A DNA stretch of 64,000 nt, from positions 62,001 through 126,000 of the forward strand of contig NZ_CP026951.1 of assembly GCF_003065485.1 (NCBI RefSeq), written 5' to 3'. The notes under the pieces were generated by a model. That model worked only from the letters and a program-made list of their open reading frames with translations. It made no database searches and was not told where the DNA came from. Position 1 is the stretch's first letter. Each line of letters starts with the position of its first letter. Made by a program: the position numbers and the translations under genes. Below, in pieces: positions 50,274-58,781 of this stretch. The DNA is from Salinibacterium hongtaonis (GTDB taxonomy: Bacteria > Actinomycetota > Actinomycetes > Actinomycetales > Microbacteriaceae).

Positions 50274-50999
50274 CTAGAAACGGTCGGGCGACGGGGTGCT
50301 CGTGTGCTGCACCGACACGTCGGCGTGACGGTCGAAGCGGTAGCCGACACCGCGCACGGTGCGCACGATTTCGTCGTAGACACCGAGCTTGGACCGCAGC
50401 CGGCGAACGTGGACGTCGATCGTGCGCTCATTGGGGGCGTCGTCGTCGTCGGCACCCCAGAGTCCCGAGATGAGCTCAGCGCGGTCGATCGTGCGGCCTT
50501 CGCGCAGCACGAGGTACTGCAGCAGCTCGAACTCCTTGTAGGTGAGCGGGGCAGTCTCACCCTCGATCACCACGCGCTTGCGGGACAGGTCGATGATCAC
50601 ACCACCCTTGGACTCCGGCGCCACGGTCTCATCCGTGCGCCGGTGCTTCGCCAAAGCGGCGGGGTCCTGCAGGGCAAGGCGCACGACGTCGACATCGCGC
50701 CCACCGACGCCCTGGGGGGCAAGCGCGACGGCGGCATACGTTTCGGCGGAGGGAACGAGCAGTTCCGTCAGCCGCTTGAGCTCCTCAACGATCGTGCCGA
50801 GGTCGGTGCCGGCTGCTGCGGCCTTGAGCTCGTCTACGCCGACATAGAGAACGAAGCCGCGAGCTTCGGTGCCATCGGGGACGGCGCGGAGTCGGCGCGA
50901 CGGCGCTTCTGCAGAGGGCGCCGGTGCTGCGACGACCGCCGGCGACGCGGCGACGGGAGCGGATGTGGCGGGTCGGGCAAGGTCGAGTGCAAGAGACAT
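50274..50999 (-). CDS. Winged-helix (OmpR/PhoB-type) DNA-binding protein without receiver
   Basis: The 241-aa protein has an OmpR/PhoB-like C-terminal DNA-binding domain (LSRKRVVIEGETAPLTYKEFELLQYLVLREGRTIDRAELISGLWG, then NERTIDVHVRRLRSKLGVYDEIVRTVRGVGYRF) at about residues 135-227. In place of a phospho-receiver it has a low-complexity Ala/Pro start and an unfamiliar domain (GFVLYVGVDELKAAAAGTDLGTIVEELKRLTELLVPSAETYAAVALAPQG). There is no sensor kinase nearby. ATG 50999 has GAAGGA upstream. Orthologues seem common in Microbacteriaceae; the regulon is unknown. Confidence 0.85.
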   Translation of the reverse strand: MSLALDLARPATSAPVAASPAVVAAPAPSAEAPSRRLRAVPDGTEARGFVLYVGVDELKAAAAGTDLGTIVEELKRLTELLVPSAETYAAVALAPQGVGGRDVDVVRLALQDPAALAKHRRTDETVAPESKGGVIIDLSRKRVVIEGETAPLTYKEFELLQYLVLREGRTIDRAELISGLWGADDDDAPNERTIDVHVRRLRSKLGVYDEIVRTVRGVGYRFDRHADVSVQHTSTPSPDRF

Positions 51000-51221
51000 G
51001 AGTCGAATTCCTTCGGAGGGGTGAAGGGCCTCTAATGATGAGGGTGTGATCCTTCGATTACTTCAGGTAATGCGCTGAGGATGGACGTTCCGCTATGAGG
51101 GAGCGCCATCCGGAGTTCATGTCCGTCATCAGCGGCGCACTATGAGGCGGGGCTGGAGGCGGGGGCGAACTCGGCGAGATGAGCCGATTAAGCGCACATT
51201 CGACAACACATGGCGGCACGT

Positions 51222-51241
51222 GTCGACACCATGGTGTCGAC
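51222..51241. promoter_or_regulatory. 20-bp perfect palindrome, operator-like
   Basis: GTCGACACCATGGTGTCGAC is a perfect 20-bp palindrome in the 356-bp gap between the winged-helix and upp genes. It lies 28 bp upstream of a candidate 29-aa ORF. The rest of the gap (51000-51221) shows nothing recognisable. Confidence 0.6.
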
Positions 51242-51269
51242 GGTCCGGGAACCCACAAAGGAGATCACG

Positions 51270-51359
51270 GTGCGCGCGGATGTAGTCATAGAGCCAGTAT
51301 CACCCACGCGCGCCGTGTTACGCAACCGCGCCGAGTGCGGGCGGGGGCTGCGAATCTAG
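51270..51359 (+). CDS. Candidate 29-aa peptide with strong ribosome binding site
   Basis: GTG 51270 follows AAAGGAGATCACG, one of the best ribosome binding sites in the window, in a gap otherwise without genes. The product starts [14 protein letters not shown] and is Arg-rich with one Cys. Its stop overlaps the stop of the convergent upp gene. Protein-level support is absent, and it could be chance. Confidence 0.4.
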   Translation: MRADVVIEPVSPTRAVLRNRAECGRGLRI

Positions 51360-51988
51360 ACGGTGCCGTACAGGCGATCGCCGGCGTCGCCGAGACCGGG
51401 AACGATATAGCCGCGCTCGTTGAGCCCCTCGTCGAGCGCGCCGAGCACGATCGTGACCTCGCGCCCCTGGGTTGCCTCGTCGACGGCCTTGAGGCCTTCA
51501 GGCGTGCCGAGCAGGCAAATCGCCGTGACATCCTGAGCGCCGCGGTCAAAGAGATAGTTGATCGCGGCGACGAGGGAGCCGCCGGTCGCGAGCATGGGGT
51601 CGAGCACGAAGCACTGCCGGTTGGACAGGTCGTCGGGCAGGCGCTCGGCGTAGGTCGTGGGCATCAGAGTTTCTTCGTCGCGCACCAGTCCGAGAAAACC
51701 GACCTCGGCGGTGGGGACAAGCTTGACCATGCCGTCGAGCATGCCGAGGCCCGCGCGCAGAATCGGCACGACCAGGGGCAACGGGTGGCTGATGGCCACG
51801 CCCATCGTTTCGATTACGGGGGTCTGAATCTTCACTGGCTCGGTGCGCACATTGCGCGTCGCCTCATAGGCGAGCAGGGTGACGAGTTCCTCGGTGAGGG
51901 CACGGAATGTCGGCGATGCGGTGTTCTTGTCCCGCAGCACGGTGAGCTTGTGCGTGATGAGCGGGTGGTCGGCAACGTGAACTCGCAT
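51356..51988 (-). CDS. upp: Uracil phosphoribosyltransferase
   Basis: The 210-aa enzyme makes UMP from uracil and PRPP. It starts [35 protein letters not shown] and has the PRPP loop [17 protein letters not shown] and the uracil-binding [16 protein letters not shown] end. ATG 51988 has TAGGTT 7 nt upstream and no ribosome binding site, so it is probably leaderless. It is divergent from tadA with 33 bp between starts. Confidence 0.97.
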   Translation of the reverse strand: MRVHVADHPLITHKLTVLRDKNTASPTFRALTEELVTLLAYEATRNVRTEPVKIQTPVIETMGVAISHPLPLVVPILRAGLGMLDGMVKLVPTAEVGFLGLVRDEETLMPTTYAERLPDDLSNRQCFVLDPMLATGGSLVAAINYLFDRGAQDVTAICLLGTPEGLKAVDEATQGREVTIVLGALDEGLNERGYIVPGLGDAGDRLYGTV

Positions 51989-52021
51989 AGGCTTAAACCT
52001 AGTCGAGCGAGGGGAGTGCAG

Positions 52022-52486
52022 GTGCAGCCATCTCGCAACGCCTACCGTGAGCGGATGCTCGAGGCGGTAGCCGATGCCCGCTTAGCCCTCGAAACGGGCG
52101 ATGTTCCCGTGGCAGCTCTCGTGTTGGATGCCCAGGGAAACGTTATTGCCTCGGCAAGAAACGAGCGTGAACTGCGGCAGGATCCCACCGCCCATGCCGA
52201 GGTTTTGGCGCTCCGCAGGGCGGCGGAGGCCACGGGCGATTGGCACCTTGAGGGAACGACCCTCATCGTGACCCTTGAGCCGTGTGTCATGTGTGCCGGC
52301 GCGATTCTCTCGGCGAGGGTGCCCGTCGTGGTGTTTGGCGCGTGGGACGACAAGGCTGGCGCCTCCGGCAGCGTCTACGACGTGCTGCGTGATCGCCGGC
52401 TCCCTCAGCGGGCAGAGGTCTTTGCCGGGGTCGAGGCCGAGGCGTGCGCAGCGCTCCTCACGGAGTTCTTCGTCGACAAGCGCTAG
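52022..52486 (+). CDS. tadA: tRNA adenosine(34) deaminase
   Basis: The 154-aa deaminase converts A34 to inosine in tRNA-Arg(ACG), which is encoded at 49344. Zinc motifs: [11 protein letters not shown] and [13 protein letters not shown] 52022 follows GGGGAG; GTG 52016 is an in-frame alternative. Length matches TadA. It is followed 8 bp later by the convergent CDF gene. Confidence 0.95.
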   Translation: MQPSRNAYRERMLEAVADARLALETGDVPVAALVLDAQGNVIASARNERELRQDPTAHAEVLALRRAAEATGDWHLEGTTLIVTLEPCVMCAGAILSARVPVVVFGAWDDKAGASGSVYDVLRDRRLPQRAEVFAGVEAEACAALLTEFFVDKR

Positions 52487-52494
52487 AGAATCTC

Positions 52495-53457
52495 CTAGTC
52501 GGTGCCGCGAATCACAAATGCGTCCGTCGACGGATTGGCGTCGCTCGGCTTGCGGTAAACATCCGGCTCAATGTAGATCACCCGCGCCGCGGGAACCGCC
52601 TCACGGATGGTGGCCTCCACAGCGTCGATATCGGCAGCGATATCGACAAGCCGCTCCCGCGGCTCGAACGCTACCTTCGCCGCGACCAGCAGCTCATCCG
52701 GCCCCAGGTAGAGCGTCTTCATGTGGATGAGCGAGACAACCTCGGGGTGGGCGTTGATCGCGCTGCGGATCGCCTCGGCATCCGACGCGGTTGCGCCCTC
52801 GCCCACGAGCAGGCTCTTGGTTTCGATGCCCAGGATGATGGCGACCAGCACGAGCAGAACACCGATGGCCAGGGTGCCGATGGCGTCGAACACGGAGTTG
52901 CCCGTGATGATGGTGAGCCCCACGCCCGCGAGGGCGAAGACAAGACCCGTGAGGGCCGCGATGTCTTCGAGCAGCACGACCGGTAGCTCCGGCTGGCGGG
53001 CGTGGCGCACGAACGAGACCCAGCTCTGCTTGCCTCGCACGAGATTGGATTCGCGGATGGCCGTGCGCAACGAGAACGACTCGAGGACGATGGCCACAAG
53101 GAGAACGACGATCGGCAGCCACGCGTTCTCAAGCGGGTGTGGGTGGGTGAGCTTCTCGTAACCCTCATAGAGCGAGAAGACGCCACCGACGCTGAACAGG
53201 ATGATGGAGACGACGAACGCATAGACGAACCGTTCGCGTCCATAGCCGAACGGGTGCTCAGCATCCGCAGCGCGCTTGGCTTTGCGCCCGCCGACGAGCA
53301 GCAGCACCTGGTTGCCTGTGTCGGCCAGGGAGTGCACACCCTCGGCGAGCATCGAGCTCGACCCCGAGAACGCCCACGCAATGAACTTGGTGATCGCGAT
53401 GCCTGCGTTGGCGAGCATCGCCGCGATGATGGCCTTATTGCCGCCGGTAGCACTCAT
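52495..53457 (-). CDS. Cation diffusion facilitator (CDF) transporter
   Basis: The 320-aa protein has about six helices and CDF features: KFIAWAFSGSSSMLAEGVHSLADTGNQVLLL (metal site SxxxxEGxHSxxD), HPFGYGRERFVYAF, and a C-terminal cytoplasmic domain (HPEVVSLIHMKTLYLGPDELLVAAKVAFEP). It exports Zn, Fe or Mn in exchange for protons. It ends with a Ser/Asp-rich tail. It is divergent from proC with a 22-bp gap. The metal cannot be named. Confidence 0.9.
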   Translation of the reverse strand: MSATGGNKAIIAAMLANAGIAITKFIAWAFSGSSSMLAEGVHSLADTGNQVLLLVGGRKAKRAADAEHPFGYGRERFVYAFVVSIILFSVGGVFSLYEGYEKLTHPHPLENAWLPIVVLLVAIVLESFSLRTAIRESNLVRGKQSWVSFVRHARQPELPVVLLEDIAALTGLVFALAGVGLTIITGNSVFDAIGTLAIGVLLVLVAIILGIETKSLLVGEGATASDAEAIRSAINAHPEVVSLIHMKTLYLGPDELLVAAKVAFEPRERLVDIAADIDAVEATIREAVPAARVIYIEPDVYRKPSDANPSTDAFVIRGTD

Positions 53458-53479
53458 GCGCCAATCCTAGGATGTGATG

Positions 53480-54313
53480 ATGACAGATTTTCGCCCCACA
53501 ATCGCTCTTCTCGGTGCCGGCTCCATGGGCTCCGCCATTCTCGAAGGTCTGCTTCGCGACGGAACAGTGGTGGGCGGGGGGATCCGCATTACGAACCGCA
53601 CCACGGCCAGCGCCTCTCGACAGTGGCCAGACGCCGTGACCTCGCTCTCCCTCGAGGCCGACCCCGAGGCCAATCTGCGCGCCGTTGACGGTGCGGACGT
53701 CGTGATTATCGGGGTCAAGCCGGGCATGGTGGCCGGCCTCCTCGGCGAGATTGGCGGGGCGCTCAAGCCCGGAGCTGTCGTCGTGAGTGTTGCCGCAGGA
53801 GTGACCACGGCATCCCTCGAAGCGGCTCTTCCCGACTCGGTCGCCGCGGTGCGGTCGATGCCCAACACCCCGACGGCGGTCGGCCTTGGTGTCACGGCGC
53901 TGAGCAGGGGGTCGCGAACAACCGACGAGCAGCTCGCAACGGTCGAGCGCGTCTTCGGCGCCGTCGGCGAGGTTCTGGTCATCGACGAGGACCGGATGGC
54001 CGGGCTCACCTCGGTCTCAGGCAGCGGCCCCGCGTATGTCTATTACATGGTGGAGTCGTTCACTCGAGCGGCTGAGGCCCAGGGGTTCGCGCCCGACGAC
54101 GCGGCCCGGTTGGTTTCGCAGACGTTTAGGGGAGCGCTCGAAATGCTGCGGACATCCGGCAAATCGCCAGAGCAGCTGCGCCGCGATGTGACGAGCCCCA
54201 ATGGCACAACGGAACGCGCCGTCGCCGTGCTGATCGAGGCCGATCTGCCCGCGATTCTCACGGAAGCCGTTGAGGCTGCCGCGGCGCGATCTCGGGAGAT
54301 GTCGGCAAGCTAG
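53480..54313 (+). CDS. proC: Pyrroline-5-carboxylate reductase
   Basis: The 277-aa enzyme reduces pyrroline-5-carboxylate to proline. It has the Rossmann entry TIALLGAGSMGSAILEGLL, ADVVIIGVKPGMV, VRSMPNTPTAVGLGVTAL and the signature SGSGPAYVYYMVESFTRAAEAQGFAPDDAARLVSQT. ATG 53480 was chosen over GTG 53474 because TAGGAT ends 6 nt before it (leaderless geometry). It could consume the product of RocD at the other end of the window. Monocistronic, followed by the convergent trkA gene. Confidence 0.96.
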   Translation: MTDFRPTIALLGAGSMGSAILEGLLRDGTVVGGGIRITNRTTASASRQWPDAVTSLSLEADPEANLRAVDGADVVIIGVKPGMVAGLLGEIGGALKPGAVVVSVAAGVTTASLEAALPDSVAAVRSMPNTPTAVGLGVTALSRGSRTTDEQLATVERVFGAVGEVLVIDEDRMAGLTSVSGSGPAYVYYMVESFTRAAEAQGFAPDDAARLVSQTFRGALEMLRTSGKSPEQLRRDVTSPNGTTERAVAVLIEADLPAILTEAVEAAAARSREMSAS

Positions 54314-54326
54314 TGCCGCTCGGCGC

Positions 54327-54995
54327 CTAGGACGTGGCGGCGAAGCGCTCGATGTCTGCGGCATTGCCGCTCACGATGATGAGGTCGTGGTTGGAGATGA
54401 GCGTCTCGGCTGTGGCATAGGTGAACTCTTTGCCGGGCGATTTGACCCCGACAACCGTGAGGCCGAACTTCTTGCGAATCTGGGATTCGCCGAGAGTCTG
54501 GCCGCGCAACGTCTTGGGCGGATACATCTTGACGATCGCGAAGTCGTCATCGAATTCGATGAAGTCGAGCATGCGGCCCGAGACGAGGTGGGCCACGCGC
54601 TCGCCAGCTTCTGCCTCAGGGTAAATCACGTGATTCGCCCCGATGCGGGCCAAGATCTTGCCATGCGACTGGCTGATGGCCTTGGCCCAGATCTGCGGAA
54701 TCTTGAGGTCGACGAGGTTCGCCGTGATGAGCACACTGGCTTCGATGGACGAACCAACGGCCACGACGGCGACAGAGAAGTCCTGGGCGCCGATCTGCCG
54801 CAGCGCGTCGATGTTGCGGGCATCTGCCTGCACCGTATGAGTGACGCGCTCTGACCACTTTTGCACCAGGGCGGCGCTCTCGTCGACCGCGAGCACTTCG
54901 CGGTCGAGCCTGTCGAGCTGGCCGGCGGTTGCCGCGCCAAATCGTCCGAGCCCGATGATGAGCACGGGGGCATCGTGGGGGATGCGATCAACCAA
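54327..54995 (-). CDS. trkA: TrkA/KtrA potassium-channel regulatory subunit
   Basis: The 222-aa cytoplasmic RCK protein has a nucleotide-binding N-domain (VLIIGLGRFGAATAGQLDRLDREVLAVDE) and a TrkA_C domain (FAIVKMYPPKTLRGQTLGESQIRKKFGLTVVGVK). It gates the TrkH channel in response to nucleotides. TTG 54995 follows AGAGAGG and gives the family start; longer in-frame starts lie inside trkH. It overlaps trkH by 8 bp. Confidence 0.93.
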   Translation of the reverse strand: MVDRIPHDAPVLIIGLGRFGAATAGQLDRLDREVLAVDESAALVQKWSERVTHTVQADARNIDALRQIGAQDFSVAVVAVGSSIEASVLITANLVDLKIPQIWAKAISQSHGKILARIGANHVIYPEAEAGERVAHLVSGRMLDFIEFDDDFAIVKMYPPKTLRGQTLGESQIRKKFGLTVVGVKSPGKEFTYATAETLISNHDLIIVSGNAADIERFAATS

Positions 54996-56412
54996 CGATG
55001 GGCCTCTCTTCCGCTCGCCTAAACAGTTGGCGGCGCTGGGTTGCGGCAAGAGCCGCAGCCAACGTCACTGTACCAACGCGCCCTGCCCACATCGTCGCGG
55101 ACAGAACATACTTGCCCGCATCGGGCAGAGTTTCTGTGAGGCCCGTCGAAAGACCACAGGTCGCAAATGCCGAGATCACGTCGAACAACACAAAGTCGAG
55201 CGGGGCTTTGGTCAGCTGCAGCAAGAAGATCGACGCGGCCGCCACGATGGTCGCGCCCCACAGCACGACGCTCACGGCAAGTCGGAGAACATCCGTGGGG
55301 ATGCGGCGGTCGAAAACCTGCATGTCTTCGTCACCGCGCGCCTCGGCGAATGCGGCGAGAAACAGCACGGCCAGAGTCGTGACCTTGATGCCGCCCGCAG
55401 TCGAGGCGGAGCCTCCGCCCACGAACATCAGCATGTCCATAACGAGAAGGGTGGAGCCGTTTGCTTGGGCCAGATCGATCGTGGCGAAGCCACCTGACCT
55501 CGTCATGACCGACATAAAGCCCGCCGTCAGAGGCCTGCTCCCCGGTGGATCGGATCCGAGCGTCTGTGGGTTGCTCCACTCGAGCAAGGCAATGGCCAGC
55601 GCACCCAAAATGATGAGGGCAATAGTCGTGAACAACGTGAGCTTGACGTGAACGGGCCACCGACGCGGAGTGCGCCAGCCCCTAGTCAGCGCAAAGATCA
55701 CGGGAAAGCCGACGCTGCCCAAGAACACGGCGATTGCCAGCACCGTGAGCATCCACGGGTCTGCCGTGAAGAGTTCGAGCCCCTCGGCATTGGGCGTGAA
55801 GCCCGTGTTGGTGAAGGCCGAAGCTGCGTAGTAGAACGACTGCCATGCTGCCGTCCACGTGTCGAAGCCTGCCACGAGCAGGCTGGGGAAGATGGCGATG
55901 GCTACGCCGACTTCGATCACGAGAGCGCTGAGGGCGACGGTGGCGAGCAGCCCGCCGATCTCGCCGAGGCGAATCGCCTGCGACTCAGAGACCGGGCCGT
56001 GGTGGATGCGCGACGGGTTCGAGTCGCTCGCGGCCATGAGGCGGGTGCGCAGGCCAAGGCGGCGCGAGACGACGAGGCCCATGATGCTCGCCAGTGTGAG
56101 CACGCCGATGCCGCCCACCTGCAGCCCGACCAGGATCGCTACGTTGCCGAACAGGCTCCAGTGCGTGGCCATGTCCACAACAGAGAGGCCCGTGACGCAG
56201 ATCACCGAAACTGCCGTAAACAGGGCGTCGGCCGCTGAGGTCTGTTGACCCTCAGCGTGCGCGATGGGCAGCGACAGCACGAGAGTGAGGATGAAGATCA
56301 GCGCCGTGAAGATGCCGATCGCGAAGCGCGCGGGAGAGACCGTAGCGAATTCGTCGACGGCATCGCGGAACCGGGATGCAACAGTGGTGCGCGACACGGG
56401 TTTGGTGCGCAT
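54988..56412 (-). CDS. trkH: TrkH/KtrB potassium transporter
   Basis: The 474-aa membrane protein has the repeated M1-P-M2 units of Trk/Ktr channels with selectivity-filter segments VSVICVTGLSV, ASAFTNTGF, MTRSGGFATID and ISAFATCGLSTGLT. ATG 56412 was chosen for the GGGGGG site upstream and a start MRTKPVSRTTVASRFRDAV. It is co-transcribed with trkA and imports K+, important for osmotic adaptation. It is divergent from the ArsR-like gene. Confidence 0.94.
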   Translation of the reverse strand: MRTKPVSRTTVASRFRDAVDEFATVSPARFAIGIFTALIFILTLVLSLPIAHAEGQQTSAADALFTAVSVICVTGLSVVDMATHWSLFGNVAILVGLQVGGIGVLTLASIMGLVVSRRLGLRTRLMAASDSNPSRIHHGPVSESQAIRLGEIGGLLATVALSALVIEVGVAIAIFPSLLVAGFDTWTAAWQSFYYAASAFTNTGFTPNAEGLELFTADPWMLTVLAIAVFLGSVGFPVIFALTRGWRTPRRWPVHVKLTLFTTIALIILGALAIALLEWSNPQTLGSDPPGSRPLTAGFMSVMTRSGGFATIDLAQANGSTLLVMDMLMFVGGGSASTAGGIKVTTLAVLFLAAFAEARGDEDMQVFDRRIPTDVLRLAVSVVLWGATIVAAASIFLLQLTKAPLDFVLFDVISAFATCGLSTGLTETLPDAGKYVLSATMWAGRVGTVTLAAALAATQRRQLFRRAEERPIVG

Positions 56413-56497
56413 GTGCCCCCCGTCATTTCCGACTTTGGCCGTGACCCGGCGACAGCTAGCCATGGTACTCCCCGGCGGTGGCCAGTAGCCTGTTGCC

Positions 56498-57028
56498 ATG
56501 ACCGACATTTTTGGCGTTGTGGCGGATGCGACGCGTCGTGAGCTTCTCCAGGTTCTGCTCGAGCGCTACCTTGCGCCGGAATCCGCTACCGGCGACATCA
56601 GCGTCGGAGAGCTGGTTGAGAAGCTCGGGCTGAGCCAGCCCACCGTTTCTAAGCACCTCAAGGTTTTGCGCGACAGCGGCCTCGTCGCCGTTCGTGAGGT
56701 CGGTCAGCACCGCTACTACCGGCTAGAGCCGGGCCCGCTCGATGTGGTCGAAGAGTGGCTTGTGCCGTTCCTTTCTGTGGACTCTCTCGGCGGAGGGCTC
56801 GAACAGGGTGAAGCATCCGGGGCGTTCGCGGCGTGGTCGGGAGTGCAGATGCCTGCGTCGCTGCGCCGCGCTGGTGAGAGCCTGCAGCACCCCAGCGACG
56901 CTGGCGCTGCCGTTGGTCGCGCGATGGCTGACGCCACCCATGGCACGCGCCACCGCTTCGAGGAGGCCTCTGAGGCCGTCGAGCGCAAGGTGTTCGATCC
57001 GATTCGCAAGAAGCTCAAGAAAGACTAA
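56498..57028 (+). CDS. ArsR-like HTH regulator with C-terminal extension
   Basis: The 176-aa protein has a winged helix at residues 1-80: IFGVVADATRRELLQVLLE, then SVGELVEKLGLSQPTVSKHLKVLRDSGLVAVREVGQHRYYRLEP. The metal-site Cys of classical ArsR is absent. The C-terminal 90 residues are Ala-rich with amphipathic helices and a Lys-rich end (DPIRKKLKKD). TAGCCT ends 7 nt before ATG 56498, so it is probably leaderless. It is divergent from trkH; whether it controls potassium uptake is unknown. Confidence 0.85.
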   Translation: MTDIFGVVADATRRELLQVLLERYLAPESATGDISVGELVEKLGLSQPTVSKHLKVLRDSGLVAVREVGQHRYYRLEPGPLDVVEEWLVPFLSVDSLGGGLEQGEASGAFAAWSGVQMPASLRRAGESLQHPSDAGAAVGRAMADATHGTRHRFEEASEAVERKVFDPIRKKLKKD

Positions 57029-57041
57029 ACGCCGCCCTCTC

Positions 57042-57084
57042 GCCCGCGTGCTTCCGCAGTTTGGCCCGCGTGCTTCCGCAGTTT
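57042..57084. repeat. 22-bp period tandem repeat
   Basis: CCCGCGTGCTTCCGCAGTTT occurs twice with a period of 22 bp (57042-57062 and 57064-57084), just after the ArsR-like gene and 143 bp before the excisionase-like gene. Confidence 0.8.
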
Positions 57085-57226
57085 CGCGCGCCAATTTCTG
57101 AGTGTCCGGCGTGCCGTTGCTTCGATCGCGCTGAAGATGTGGACAATGCGTCACTTCTACCCCTAAAGTAGCGTTTCAGCACTTCAGTAACACCCGTATC
57201 AAGTGCGCGTACATAAGGACAGCCCA

Positions 57227-57421
57227 ATGGCAAGCGATCTATCTGATGTGAAGTTTTTGACGGTCGCCGAGGTTGCGGACATGATGCGCGTCTCCAAGAT
57301 GACCGTCTATCGACTGGTGCATTCCGGGGAGCTTCCCGCCATCCGATTCGGCCGATCTTTTCGCGTTCCGGAGTCGGCAGTAGAGGCGGCCGTGCAGTCC
57401 CACATCGCGGACGTCGGCTGA
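57227..57421 (+). CDS. Excisionase/MerR-like HTH DNA-binding protein
   Basis: The 64-aa protein VKFLTVAEVADMMRVSKMTVYRLVHSGELPAIRFGRSFRVPESAVEAAV is a single HTH_17/excisionase-type winged helix. Proteins of this kind are conserved in actinobacteria next to bS22 and are not linked to mobile elements. ATG 57227 has AAGGA upstream. It ends 96 bp before the bS22 gene. Function unknown. Confidence 0.9.
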   Translation: MASDLSDVKFLTVAEVADMMRVSKMTVYRLVHSGELPAIRFGRSFRVPESAVEAAVQSHIADVG

Positions 57422-57517
57422 CCCCCACAAACATCGGTTACACTGTCGAGAGGCAATAATATTTTTCCGCGGTTCTGAACGGACCCGGTCGTCTGTTCAA
57501 GAATCAGTGAGGTTTTC

Positions 57518-57616
57518 ATGGGCTCTGTAATCAAGAAGCGCCGCAAGCGTATGGCTAAGAAGAAGCACCGCAAGTTGCTTCGTAAGACTCGTCACCAGCG
57601 CCGCAACAAGAAGTAG
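57518..57616 (+). CDS. Ribosomal protein bS22 (AURKAIP1/COX24 domain)
   Basis: The 32-aa, extremely basic peptide begins [19 protein letters not shown] and closely resembles the actinobacterial small-subunit protein bS22 (33 aa in mycobacteria). It would bind 16S rRNA in the 30S subunit. GAGG lies upstream of the ATG. Terminator at 57630. It is easily missed by gene callers because of its length. Confidence 0.92.
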   Translation: MGSVIKKRRKRMAKKKHRKLLRKTRHQRRNKK

Positions 57617-57626
57617 CGCACGACAC

Positions 57627-57659
57627 AAAAACGCCAGACCTTCGGGTCTGGCGTTTTTT
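57627..57659. terminator. Rho-independent terminator, bidirectional
   Basis: AACGCCAGACC and GGTCTGGCGTT pair around TTCG, flanked by AAAA and TTTTTT, ending the bS22 transcript and probably also that of the convergent HAD-IB gene. Confidence 0.93.
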
Positions 57660-57692
57660 GTGCCGTTTTTTGTGCCCGGGAGCGTCTGGGCG

Positions 57693-58436
57693 CTAGTTTG
57701 CCTCGCGGCGGAGCCGGCGGCGAGCCGCGCGGATGCTCTTCTTGTTGAGGTTCATGATCGACCAGCCGTGAGTGACCGCATGGCGAAGAAGCACCGAGTC
57801 GGGATTCACCACGACCCTGTGGCCCGCCAGCTCCAGCAGGGGCAGGTCGTTGCGCGAATCAGAATAGGCCCAGCACTCCGAAAGCGCAGAGCCGATGCGT
57901 TCGGCAAGCCCGCGGGCGGCATCCGCCTTGAGCGGGCCGTGCAACATATGGCCGATGAGGTTGCCCGTGTAGCGGCCATCGGAGGTCTCGAGCTCCGTGC
58001 CGATGGCTCCCGTAAGCCCCAGCCTGCGCGCTATGACGTTGGCAACTACAGAGGGGGTCGCCGTCACGAGCCAAACCTGATGCCCCATGGCGATGTGCTC
58101 GCGGGCAAGACCAACACTCTCCGGCCAGAGGCGCGGTTGAATTTTGGAGTCGAAGATCTCTTCAGCGAGTTGCTCGACCTCCGACTGAGGGATGCCCACG
58201 GCAAGCCCCAGGGCCTTCTCTCGCACGATCTCCAGGTGGCGCAGATTCTCGCCCACGGCCACGAAACGGGCCTGGGTCCAGGCGAATCGCAGCAGATCCC
58301 GCAGCGTCACATAGCCGCGTCGGTAGGCGCCGCCGCCAACGTGATAAACGCTCGCGCCACGCATGAGCGTGTTGTCGACATCAAAAAACGCAATGACAGG
58401 ACCGCCGCCCCCTGCGTCGTCGTTGCTCGCATTCAT
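57693..58436 (-). CDS. HAD-IB family phosphatase
   Basis: The 247-aa protein has HAD motif I IAFFDVDNTLMRGAS, motif II LVTATPS, the Lys of GPLKADAARG and motif IV YSDSRNDLPLL, as in the HAD-IB (SerB-like) family that in actinobacteria flanks bS22. It probably hydrolyses a phosphomonoester, perhaps a lipid or serine phosphate. ATG 58436 is supported by TAGCAT 7 nt upstream (leaderless). The C-terminus is basic. Confidence 0.9.
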   Translation of the reverse strand: MNASNDDAGGGGPVIAFFDVDNTLMRGASVYHVGGGAYRRGYVTLRDLLRFAWTQARFVAVGENLRHLEIVREKALGLAVGIPQSEVEQLAEEIFDSKIQPRLWPESVGLAREHIAMGHQVWLVTATPSVVANVIARRLGLTGAIGTELETSDGRYTGNLIGHMLHGPLKADAARGLAERIGSALSECWAYSDSRNDLPLLELAGHRVVVNPDSVLLRHAVTHGWSIMNLNKKSIRAARRRLRREAN

Positions 58437-58510
58437 CGCGCCCATGCTAGCGGGCCACGGCCCGAGAGGGTCAAAGTCTGCTCAGACGGGCACCCCCGTA
58501 ACATGGGGGT

Positions 58511-58777
58511 ATGCCCGCCCTCACGCTGCTGACCCGCCCTGGATGCCACTTGTGTGACGACGCCAGGGATGTTGTGAGTGCGGTTATCGAGGAGCTGGGC
58601 GGCGAAGCATCCGCTGGGCCTATAACGCTCGAGGAACGCTCGATCGTGGACGACGCCGAGCTGCTCGCCCGTTATTCAGAAGAGATTCCTGTGCTGCTGA
58701 TCGACGGCCGCGTGCACAACATTTGGCGCATCGATCCCGAGCGGCTGCGGTCGGCTTTGACGACCGCAGCGCCCTAA
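58511..58777 (+). CDS. Glutaredoxin-like protein (CxxC)
   Basis: The 88-aa thioredoxin-fold protein begins MPALTLLTRPGCHLCDDARDVV, with CHLC as redox site, and EEIPVLLIDGRVHNIWRID containing the cis-Pro. It belongs to the DUF836/glutaredoxin-like group often beside HAD-IB genes. TAACAT ends 6 nt before the ATG, so it is probably leaderless. An ACCCCC/GGGGGT inverted repeat (58492-58510) overlaps this promoter. Confidence 0.9.
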   Translation: MPALTLLTRPGCHLCDDARDVVSAVIEELGGEASAGPITLEERSIVDDAELLARYSEEIPVLLIDGRVHNIWRIDPERLRSALTTAAP

Positions 58778-58781
58778 TCGG

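Noticed and set aside
57227-57421. Phage excisionase
   Set aside because: The HTH type is shared, but its conserved neighbourhood with bS22 and HAD-IB and the lack of an integrase argue for a cellular regulator.
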